A DNA stretch of 39,517 bases from NCBI GenBank assembly GCA_002372235.1, contig DFJI01000014.1, forward strand, positions 1 to 39,517, read 5' to 3'. Shown here one piece after another: positions 33,125 to 39,517 of this stretch (position 1 is its first letter; each line of letters starts with the position of its first letter). The stretch is from Prevotella sp. UBA3675 (GTDB lineage: Bacteria > Bacteroidota > Bacteroidia > Bacteroidales > Bacteroidaceae). A program made the translations under genes and the position numbers. The notes beneath the pieces were generated by a model. That model made no database searches, had not been told where the DNA came from, and saw only the letters and a list, made by a program, of their open reading frames with translations.

Positions 33125-36112
33125 TTACTCCGAGAATTGTTCTTCGTCTATATGGAAGTTTGAATCGATGATGGTCTCCACGAGTTGCGGATGCTCGCCG
33201 TGGTCGTTGTAGAAATCGAGGAACACCATGCCGAAGTCAGCATAATCCTTCAGTTCCACATTCTCACGCAGCACCTTGTTCAGCGGACGGCGAATGTTCT
33301 TAGCCTTGCCACCCCAAGCATAAGCGTAGGGGATGTGGCGGCGAGGCGACCACGACACCGAGTTGAACGTGATGTACCACTTGTCGGGGTTGTCGTTCTC
33401 AAAAGCCTCGCGGATGTTGGTCTCCACCAGCTTCTCTTTCTTCCAGGTCTTAAACTCCTTATAGACATCCTCCACGTGGAAGCAATCATAGTCGAACACG
33501 GCATTGTCCGTGAACTTCAGCAGCTTGCCGAACGGACAGTCTTCCTGACGACGGATGACAAGAATTTTGCCTCTCACCTCGTCGAGTGTGGTGCGGGCGT
33601 CGAACTTCTCAACAAACCGATGCGGATATTTATTGATGAGCGCCATATAGTTCTTCGTCAGTTCGGGATTCCACTTGCCGCCACCGTCGATGCCAATCAT
33701 AGCAATGATGACCTCCGACGGATGCTCTGTAAGGAACTGGTCCCACTCCACCATCGTGCTGTCGAAGCCTTCGCGTGTGGCAAACGTATGGCCGTACTTG
33801 AGATTGTTCTTCAGACGGATATCGAAGGCACGAATGCCGTCGCGCAACTGATCAGGCACCGAGAAGTTCTGCGTGTGGGCAGAATTCACGATGACCGACT
33901 CCTCCAGCGAGGCCGTACCGGCATCGTGGGTTCCCGGTATGGAGATGGTGCTCACAGGACGCTCGCCATCAAGCTTAGCCATCCACTCCGAATAGGACGG
34001 ATAGACCCTCGACACATACATCAACGTGACCCTGCCACGCTTCTTCTGCTCAATGTATATGCGGCACTCGCGACCGTTAACCTCGGCACGTCCCTCAATA
34101 CTATATGTAGAACGCGAGCGGAACGACTTGATACCCATCTGCGTGAAGTTCTTCGCATCCTTGCCTTGATTGATGAAGAAATCGTCAATCTCCAACTTCA
34201 CGGGCTTCTTCGTGCCGAAGATGCGGCCACGCAGGTAGAGTGTCAGCTTGCCACAGAGGGCATAGTTCAGCATCTCCGGATACCACTGATTAGGCAACTG
34301 ATTGATGGCCAGATGCGATTTCCACCAGTTACCCGTGCGGAAATTGGCTTTATGGCCTGCTGAAATCTCGAAGCAGCCTTTGGAATCGATTTCAACAACC
34401 TTGCCGCTATACAGTCGGCCTTCGGTGTCCTGCTGAGGACTGACGTAGCCGTCCTTCAGCTCATACCAGCCGTACTTCCCTTCAGGGCCGCGCACCAAGT
34501 CGCATCCTTCAATATCAACATCGTAAATGTCGGTATGATATTTGCGCGTCTTACCCATCGTCTCCAGATAAGAAGGACCTTTGTCCAGATTGCTTTCGGG
34601 CTTGGTGTCGTGCATATCCTCAATCTGCTTTGCGGTCAGTGCAGCCGTGATATAGTACTGTCTGTTCTTACCGTTATAGCGATACTCTTTCTTACGTCCG
34701 AAGCAGTAGCCCACGTAGGTGTCCACATTTCCGAAAGTGTTATTGACTTTCAGACCACCATAATTATAAAAATAGTTGCTGAAAGAGGCAGTGACGCCTG
34801 CGCGCCAACGGTTGAAGTTGAACGTAAGGCTGGCACGGAGGAAAGTATTCAGCGTGAAGCGGGTATCGCTTCTGTGATATTGGAAGTCAATAGGTTTATA
34901 ATCACGATTGTCGTATTCACGGCAAAGAGCGCTCAGCTCATTGGCAAACTCATAGGCCAGACTGTTTTCATTGTTCCAGCGCACGTATTTCAAGCTGGGC
35001 GAAACGCTGGCTGAGAGTCCCAGCAGCACTCGGCGGGAGAATGCAAGGTTGTAGGCATAGCCCAACTGCAAGTGCCAGTCGTCGATGACAGTCTCGGTAG
35101 GTATCTGGTTGGCCAGAACCGACTTGACGAAATTGCCCTCTCCAATGCTATATTTATTAAGGTTTGCCCATCCTTGACGCAAATACGAAGCGAATTCGTT
35201 ATGGAAGGCAGTCGGATTATCCTCGCTCAGTTGGGCCAGACGGTCCCATTCTGCGTCGCTGAGCAGCGAGTTACCATTGCCGTCTTCCAAGAATGCCGCT
35301 CCTAAAGAAGTAAACAGCATCGACATGTCGCACTCTACTTTCTGGCGCGTATATCCTATACCCACGATGGGCGTACCCTGCGAGCGCAACTGTATGGCAC
35401 CATTCGTGAAGGCTGCCGGATTGGAATATTTCTTGTGATTGATGAAATAATTGATGTTGACACCTGTCAGACTGTTCTTGATGTAGTCACCCATGTTGAC
35501 TTCGGCTTCCTGGAACAAATCCTTGAAATCCATCAGTCCAAGGTCTGGGTCATTATAAGTCAGTTTCCTAATCATGAAGTCGCCTCCTGTGCGTCGGCGA
35601 ATCAGGTCGATATTGAACAGATGCGAGTTGATAGACAGCGTGAACTCACTCTTGCGACTGGCGGGCCGACCAATGGAGCTCAGGTCTATGGTGGTGCCTA
35701 AGAATATCCAACGCCAGCCGAAGTACGGTCCCAGACGGTTGCTCACTCTTGACCGCATATTGAGTTGCATGCCTTCAGGCGTATTCAAATTCACCCACTC
35801 AAAGGAGGTCGTGTTTTGCAACTGTGCAGCCCAGTTGTAGAATGACGGAACGCAGTATCTCGGATCGGAGGCACTCCAGTTCTTAATGATCCACTTGACT
35901 GGTGTCAATAATACTTGGCCAAAATTCTTCTTCTTAGGTTTCACGGAGTCTCCACTCAACACGGAGTTTCCATCCAATAGCGAGCTCTCACCCAACACTG
36001 AGTTTTCACTCAACAGTGAATTATCATCCAGCAGCGAGTTCTCACCCGGAGTCTCAGCACTACATACCGAGGCCGTTGACAGTAAAGCCAAAAATAAGAA
36101 CAGTCTTTTCAC
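33125..36112 (-). CDS. Outer-membrane barrel (DUF4421-like) fused to PI-PLC-like domain
   Basis: Exported 995-residue protein that begins with GTG. The signal peptide (1-19) is followed by a hexapeptide repeat region (residues 23-58). A barrel-like domain spans about 65-500, full of alternating beta strands with Asn/Tyr-rich loops, and resembles DUF4421. A beta domain lies at about 520-700. The C-terminus is a phosphatidylinositol-specific phospholipase C domain (about 710-980). It contains SIPGTHDAGT (H729, first catalytic His), FDIRLKNNLKYGH (second His region), DFYNDHGEH near the end and the WDQFLTEHPSEVIIAMIG strand. It may cleave phosphoinositides or glycosyl-phosphatidylinositol at the cell surface. 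It is transcribed alone from a -7 box at 36144-36151. Confidence 0.82.
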   Translation of the reverse strand: MKRLFLFLALLSTASVCSAETPGENSLLDDNSLLSENSVLGESSLLDGNSVLSGDSVKPKKKNFGQVLLTPVKWIIKNWSASDPRYCVPSFYNWAAQLQNTTSFEWVNLNTPEGMQLNMRSRVSNRLGPYFGWRWIFLGTTIDLSSIGRPASRKSEFTLSINSHLFNIDLIRRRTGGDFMIRKLTYNDPDLGLMDFKDLFQEAEVNMGDYIKNSLTGVNINYFINHKKYSNPAAFTNGAIQLRSQGTPIVGIGYTRQKVECDMSMLFTSLGAAFLEDGNGNSLLSDAEWDRLAQLSEDNPTAFHNEFASYLRQGWANLNKYSIGEGNFVKSVLANQIPTETVIDDWHLQLGYAYNLAFSRRVLLGLSASVSPSLKYVRWNNENSLAYEFANELSALCREYDNRDYKPIDFQYHRSDTRFTLNTFLRASLTFNFNRWRAGVTASFSNYFYNYGGLKVNNTFGNVDTYVGYCFGRKKEYRYNGKNRQYYITAALTAKQIEDMHDTKPESNLDKGPSYLETMGKTRKYHTDIYDVDIEGCDLVRGPEGKYGWYELKDGYVSPQQDTEGRLYSGKVVEIDSKGCFEISAGHKANFRTGNWWKSHLAINQLPNQWYPEMLNYALCGKLTLYLRGRIFGTKKPVKLEIDDFFINQGKDAKNFTQMGIKSFRSRSTYSIEGRAEVNGRECRIYIEQKKRGRVTLMYVSRVYPSYSEWMAKLDGERPVSTISIPGTHDAGTASLEESVIVNSAHTQNFSVPDQLRDGIRAFDIRLKNNLKYGHTFATREGFDSTMVEWDQFLTEHPSEVIIAMIGIDGGGKWNPELTKNYMALINKYPHRFVEKFDARTTLDEVRGKILVIRRQEDCPFGKLLKFTDNAVFDYDCFHVEDVYKEFKTWKKEKLVETNIREAFENDNPDKWYITFNSVSWSPRRHIPYAYAWGGKAKNIRRPLNKVLRENVELKDYADFGMVFLDFYNDHGEHPQLVETIIDSNFHIDEEQFSE
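35939..36046 (-). repeat. Six 18-bp repeats encoding a hexapeptide ([DSG][DEG]NS[LV]L)
   Basis: Residues 23-58 of the PI-PLC fusion: GENSLL, DDNSLL, SENSVL, GESSLL, DGNSVL, SGDSVK. The 18-bp period allows copy-number change without frameshift. Confidence 0.9.
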
Positions 36113-36143
36113 AAATTTATCTGGTTTAAGTTATTTTGGGCTA

Positions 36144-36151
36144 CAAAAATA
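36144..36151 (-). promoter_or_regulatory. Putative -7 box of the PI-PLC fusion gene
   Basis: TATTTTTG on the minus strand fits TAnnTTTG, 32 bases upstream of the GTG start at 36112. No -33 TTG at the usual distance. Confidence 0.4.
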
Positions 36152-36241
36152 TAAAATTATTTACGATAATCGGTCTTTTTCATTTAAAAAAGCACGATTT
36201 TGTCAAATTTTCTTTCAAAAGCTTTCTTTTTGGGTATAAAT

Positions 36242-36286
36242 AAAAAAAAGAAGCTTCAAACCTCTATTCGGCTTTCAGCTTCTTTT
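36242..36286 (-). terminator. Terminator of tRNA-Pro
   Basis: Perfect 10-bp stem AAAAGAAGCT (36246-36255) and AGCTTCTTTT (36277-36286), followed on the minus strand by a T-run through 36242. It begins seven bases after the tRNA 3' end. Confidence 0.8.
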
Positions 36287-36292
36287 CTGCTG

Positions 36293-36365
36293 TCGGGATT
36301 ACTGGACTCGAACCAGCGACCTCGCGCCCCCCAGACGTGTGCGCTACCAACTGCGCTAAATCCCG
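36293..36365 (-). tRNA. tRNA-Pro (anticodon GGG)
   Basis: A 73-base cloverleaf: acceptor CGGGATT/AATCCCG, D stem GCGC/GCGC, anticodon loop CTGGGGG (anticodon GGG), T loop TTCGAGT, discriminator A. The C1-G72 pair with A73 is the usual proline identity set. The CCA is not encoded. The anticodon stem (CACGT/GCGCG) has an A28-C42 mismatch and a T31-G39 wobble, so it is weaker than usual. Confidence 0.92.
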
Positions 36366-36482
36366 ATCCTTTGCTCAGCACTTTTCTGCTTAGCGGATGC
36401 AAAGGTAGTATGTTTTTGCGAAACGGCCAAATTTTTCGGCAGTTTTTTAACCTTTTTATATTTTGACCACCCGTTTAGCGGC

Positions 36483-37301
36483 TCATTTTGCCGAATTACG
36501 CACGGCGAGGCTCACTTCGTCAACCATCGTCTGATGCACGATGCCATTGGTTGCCACCACGTTGTTGCCACGGGTGAAGTCGGGCGAGCCTTCATAGGTG
36601 GTGACCGTGCCTCCCGCTTCTGTCACCAGCAATGCGCCAGCCATATAGTCCCATCGGCCAATGTATTTCTCGGCGTAGGCATCCAACCGGCCTGCAGCCA
36701 CGTAGCACAGGGCGATTGCTGCCGACCCCAACATGCGCACACTGGCCACCCGACCGTAGAGGCGCAACAGGAGCTGACGGATGACGGGATTGTAGGCATC
36801 GCTGTCGTAAGGCAGCTGCAGGCATACCAGTGCATCGGCAAACTGCTGTGTGCTCACGTGCAGGGCCTGTGGCTGGCCATCGGCTTTCTGCAGCCATGCT
36901 CCCCCACCCTGCCAGGCATAGAAGCACTCGTCGGCACATATCTCATAGACCACGCCCAACTGTATGTCGCGCCCTTTCAGCAAACCTATGCTGACTGCAT
37001 AAGGCGCATAGCGGTGCAGGAAATTGGTGGTGCCGTCGAGCGGATCGACAAACCAGCAATAGTCCTCGTCGGCATAGCCGGCCTGCCCTTCTTCGGTAAC
37101 GAAGCCTGCCTCTGGCAAGAGCTGGCGCAGCGAGGCCACGATGAGCCGTTCAGACTCCTTATCGACATAGCTCACGTAATCGTGGGCATGCTTGCGCTCA
37201 ACGGCCTCAGCCTGGAAGCGTTCACGCTCCCGGCGGATGAACTGTCCGGCCCGGCGAGCCACCTCGCACACGGCAAGTGTTAAGTTCTGAAGTGAAGACA
37301 T
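36483..37301 (-). CDS. Inositol-monophosphatase-family phosphatase (SuhB/CysQ group)
   Basis: Magnesium-dependent, lithium-sensitive-type phosphatase, 272 residues. The metal-binding signatures are present: E in VTEEGQ, WFVDPLDGTTNFLH (motif A) and WDYMAGALLVTEAGG (motif B). Likely substrates are inositol phosphates, but PAP or other sugar phosphates are possible; sequence alone does not decide. It lies 26 bases after the unknown 188-residue gene, probably in the same transcript. tRNA-Pro follows 118 bases downstream. Confidence 0.9.
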   Translation of the reverse strand: MSSLQNLTLAVCEVARRAGQFIRRERERFQAEAVERKHAHDYVSYVDKESERLIVASLRQLLPEAGFVTEEGQAGYADEDYCWFVDPLDGTTNFLHRYAPYAVSIGLLKGRDIQLGVVYEICADECFYAWQGGGAWLQKADGQPQALHVSTQQFADALVCLQLPYDSDAYNPVIRQLLLRLYGRVASVRMLGSAAIALCYVAAGRLDAYAEKYIGRWDYMAGALLVTEAGGTVTTYEGSPDFTRGNNVVATNGIVHQTMVDEVSLAVRNSAK

Positions 37302-37327
37302 ACGCAGCTTGTGTGTGTGAGTGTGGG

Positions 37328-37894
37328 TTATTGATCGTAGTTCTCTTCCCTGAAAATGAGGTCGGGGGTCTCACCGAAATACTCGTCGTCGCCAATAATC
37401 TCGACAGGACGGAAGTTGCTCTCATCGGTCTGGATAGGGCCGTCGCGCAAGAGCAGGTCGTTGAAGTTGACGGTCGGAATCACGATGCCAAAAATGCCTA
37501 TGCCGCAGCGAATGCCGTCGATGTGGAAGTTATTATACACGCGCATAGACGAATAGAGTGTGTGGTCATAATACTCCAGACGGTTGTAGCGCTTAAAGTT
37601 GGCCAGCAGCTCAGTGTTGACCACCGTATCGGCTTCTGTAAATATATAGGTAAGATTATTGATGGCATCGTCCATTGCATCGGAGTCGATACTGTCCGTC
37701 CGCTCTAAGCACTGGCGAATGTTGTCCATCATCTCAGCACGCATCTGCTCTTCCGACGGGCGGGTCAACATAGCGATGACAGCAGGTATGCCCAGTATGA
37801 CCAGCAGAATCAGTATCTTGCCTAAGCAGCTGTTCCACAGCATACCGAAGAAACTTTCTTTTGTACGGTAATCACCTCGATTTGAATGATACAT
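37328..37894 (-). CDS. Unknown protein with one membrane anchor
   Basis: A 188-residue protein with one hydrophobic segment near the N-terminus (about residues 22-42, CLGKILILLVILGIPAVIAM) and a mostly acidic soluble part. No named domain recognised. The middle has a DDAINNLTYIFTEADTVVN stretch, and the end GDDEYFGETPDLIFREENYD is strongly acidic. Single-pass topology with a cytoplasmic N-terminus and extracytoplasmic C-terminus is likely. It lies between folE and the phosphatase gene, 64 and 26 bases away, so it may share their transcript. Confidence 0.75.
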   Translation of the reverse strand: MYHSNRGDYRTKESFFGMLWNSCLGKILILLVILGIPAVIAMLTRPSEEQMRAEMMDNIRQCLERTDSIDSDAMDDAINNLTYIFTEADTVVNTELLANFKRYNRLEYYDHTLYSSMRVYNNFHIDGIRCGIGIFGIVIPTVNFNDLLLRDGPIQTDESNFRPVEIIGDDEYFGETPDLIFREENYDQ

Positions 37895-37958
37895 AAATAG
37901 AACTTCGAAGTTACAGATTATAAATTATGAATTGCCAACTCTTTTTTGATTGGGAGCA

Positions 37959-38546
37959 TCACGAACTGTGAATCAGGTTCATGAACTCCTGTCGCGTCTT
38001 GGCCTGATTGAAGGCTCCGCTGAAGTCGCTGGTAGTGGTGATGCTGTTCTGCTTCTCCACTCCGCGCATCTGCATACACATGTGCTTTGCCTCGACCACC
38101 ACCATCACGCCCAGCGGATGCAGTGTCTGCTCAATGCACTCTTTGATTTGCAGTGTCATGCGTTCCTGCACTTGCAGGCGATGACTGTAGATATCGACCA
38201 CACGGGCTATCTTCGACAGTCCCGTGATGTAGCCGTTAGGTATATAGGCCACATGCGCCTTGCCATAGAACGGCAGCATGTGATGCTCGCAGAGCGAGAA
38301 GAAGTCGATGTCCTTGACAATGACCATCTGGCTGTAGTCTTCCTTGAACAGCGCATCGGTCAGCACTTTGTGGGCATCCATTTCGTAGCCGCGCGTGAGC
38401 ACCTGCATGGCCTTGGCCACACGCATGGGTGTCTTCTGCAAGCCCTCGCGTCCGGCATCCTCGCCCAGCAGTTCCAAGACGCGCTTGTAGTGGCTGGCCA
38501 GCTCGTCGAGCCCTTCACGGAATATTTCGTTTTCTGGTTGATACAC
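37959..38546 (-). CDS. folE: GTP cyclohydrolase I FolE
   Basis: First enzyme of folate and pterin synthesis: GTP to dihydroneopterin triphosphate. 195 residues with family signatures SLCEHHMLPFYGKAHVAYIP (zinc Cys and catalytic His), GLSKIARVVDIYSHRLQVQE and AKHMCMQMRGVEKQ (second zinc Cys). It follows the SPOR gene by 27 bases and tpiA lies beyond it, an order seen repeatedly in Bacteroidota. Its product ultimately feeds FolB, encoded near 11.5 kb. Confidence 0.97.
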   Translation of the reverse strand: MYQPENEIFREGLDELASHYKRVLELLGEDAGREGLQKTPMRVAKAMQVLTRGYEMDAHKVLTDALFKEDYSQMVIVKDIDFFSLCEHHMLPFYGKAHVAYIPNGYITGLSKIARVVDIYSHRLQVQERMTLQIKECIEQTLHPLGVMVVVEAKHMCMQMRGVEKQNSITTTSDFSGAFNQAKTRQEFMNLIHSS

Positions 38547-38573
38547 TTTTTTAAAGAAATCAGTAATTAGAGA

Positions 38574-39233
38574 TTAATACTGTACGGTGATTTTTCCCTT
38601 CACGATGGTTGCCGCCGTATAGCCCAGGCGCTTCACCTCGTGAAGTTGCTGCAATGCCTCCTCGTAAGTGCGGTAGTTGCCCATACGGCAAATCCAGCGA
38701 GGGGAGTAGAAATGCACGTAAACCTGCTCGGTAGGGAACAGCGTGCGCAACTGGTTACCCGTCTGTTCGGCCTTTTGTTTGTCCTTTCGCGAATTGCCTC
38801 CGGCAAATGCCTGCACCCGATAGCCCATCACCTTATAGGTGCGTCCGCTCTTAGGATGAACGGCAGTGGTGTCTGCCGACGATGATGGGTGATGCGAAGC
38901 CGTGTCCTTAGACGGTTGCTGATGCGTGGCATCTTTTTTCTCCTTAGAAGTCTGTGCAGACGGCTTCTTTTCCGTCGGGTTCTGGGCAGACGGCTTCTTC
39001 GCAGATGGAGCAACGACCGCCTGGCTCTTTTCCACTGGTTGCACCCTGGAAGGCGTGACAGTAGTCCCAAGGTGTGCTCCGTTCACAAGGCCGTCTATCG
39101 ACTTGTCCTGATGAACGGTCACGGTGGCTCCACCCTGTTTTGCCGTCTGCAGGCGCTGGGTGAAGGTCTGCGCACCAGCCGTCATGCTGGCACACAGACC
39201 TAAAATGGTTGCAATGACGATTCTTCCTGTCAT
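38574..39233 (-). CDS. Exported SPOR-domain protein
   Basis: A 219-residue protein with a signal peptide (1-22, ending TAGAQ), a central Lys/Pro/Ser-rich linker with repeated KKPSAQ units (about 75-105) and a C-terminal SPOR domain (about 135-219). The domain includes GYRVQAFAGGNSRKDKQKAE, YSPRWICRMGNYRTYEEALQ and LGYTAATIVKG. It should bind denuded peptidoglycan at division sites. It lies between tpiA (21 bases) and folE (27 bases). Confidence 0.9.
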   Translation of the reverse strand: MTGRIVIATILGLCASMTAGAQTFTQRLQTAKQGGATVTVHQDKSIDGLVNGAHLGTTVTPSRVQPVEKSQAVVAPSAKKPSAQNPTEKKPSAQTSKEKKDATHQQPSKDTASHHPSSSADTTAVHPKSGRTYKVMGYRVQAFAGGNSRKDKQKAEQTGNQLRTLFPTEQVYVHFYSPRWICRMGNYRTYEEALQQLHEVKRLGYTAATIVKGKITVQY

Positions 39234-39254
39234 GCTTTTCTGTTGGTTCGGTTC

Positions 39255-39517
39255 TTACTTTTTCCAGGCATCAATGATACCCTTGAAATCGGCACACTTC
39301 AGCGAAGCGCCGCCAATGAGGCCGCCGTCGATGTCGGGCTTGGCAAACAGCTCGGGAGCGTTGCTGGCCTTGCATGAGCCGCCATAGAGGATTGTGGTGT
39401 CGTCGGCTACAGCCTGACCATACTTCTCGGCAATGATGCTGCGGATGTAGGCGTGAATCTCCTCAGCCTGCTCAGCGGTAGCTGTCTTGCCAGTGCCGAT
39501 GGCCCAGATGGGCTCGT
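39255..39517 (-). CDS. tpiA: Triosephosphate isomerase TpiA, 3' end only
   Basis: The last 87 codons of the glycolytic enzyme interconverting dihydroxyacetone phosphate and glyceraldehyde 3-phosphate. The visible part starts inside EPIWAIGTGKTATAEQAEEI (the catalytic Glu lies just before it, off the window) and continues to ILYGGSCKASNAPELFAKPD and GLIGGASLK, the phosphate-binding loops. It ends DAWKK at a TAA at 39257-39255. The 5' part is outside the window. Confidence 0.97.
   Translation of the reverse strand, partial: EPIWAIGTGKTATAEQAEEIHAYIRSIIAEKYGQAVADDTTILYGGSCKASNAPELFAKPDIDGGLIGGASLKCADFKGIIDAWKK

Noticed and set aside
33185..34363. Plus-strand frame of 392 codons opposite the PI-PLC fusion
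   Set aside because: Antisense to conserved PLC motifs; no signal or family features.

Overview
The window reads as a chromosomal segment of a Bacteroidota bacterium, most like Prevotella and its relatives. Three things point there. Secreted proteins end in short type IX secretion (T9SS)-style tails (D-x-x-GR ... G-[IL]-Y-I-[IR]). Intergenic regions repeatedly carry the Bacteroidota -7 box TAnnTTTG, sometimes with a -33 TTG, and Shine-Dalgarno motifs are weak. The gene content also fits: PL11 lyases, tpiA-SPOR-folE, amidase-MCE, and Bacteroidota-type DnaA and FolB. No rRNA, CRISPR array, IS element or phage genes were seen.

Layout. 1-4461 (+): two tandem PL11 rhamnogalacturonan lyases, the first cut by the window edge. 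4467-7271 (-): a large secreted macroglobulin-like protein. 7435-8847 (-): dnaA. 9129-11269 (-): N-acetylmuramoyl-L-alanine amidase and an MCE/MlaD protein. 11353-12472 (-): folB, preceded by an orphan piece of a class II ribonucleotide reductase. 12637-20324 (-): a tightly packed eight-gene operon built around a lid-less Hsp70 and a GrpE-like exchange factor, with no J-protein. It also holds two membrane proteins, a Sel1/DUF3846-like protein, two unknown proteins and a 48-codon gene that overlaps grpE. 20470-25108: a membrane-tethered AraC regulator (-), divergent from a Fur-family regulator, an M6 protease and a nitroreductase (+). 25109-25587: a gene-free stretch of tandem and nested inverted repeats. 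25588-26245 (-): a PIN toxin and its likely antitoxin. 26365-28791 (-): a secreted GH2 beta-galactosidase-type enzyme. 29019-32983 (-): a uronate module of a GatC-like carrier, an exported KduI and an MFS hexuronate-type transporter. 33125-36112 (-): an outer-membrane-type barrel fused to a PI-PLC-like domain. 36293-36365 (-): tRNA-Pro(GGG). 36483-39517 (-): an inositol-monophosphatase-family enzyme, an unknown membrane-anchored protein, folE, a SPOR protein and the end of tpiA.

How the parts work together. The PL11 lyases cut pectin (rhamnogalacturonan I) and release unsaturated uronides. KduI and the two carriers plausibly handle the resulting 5-keto-4-deoxyuronate, and the GH2 enzyme could remove side-chain sugars, so a pectin theme runs through both ends of the window.

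Two observations stand out. First, the promoter of the gatC-kduI-MFS operon lies between the arms of a perfect 18-bp inverted repeat (32974-32991 and 33093-33110, 101 bp apart). That is the layout of an invertible, phase-variable promoter. Second, the Hsp70/GrpE-like operon looks like a dedicated, uncharacterised chaperone system rather than the housekeeping one.
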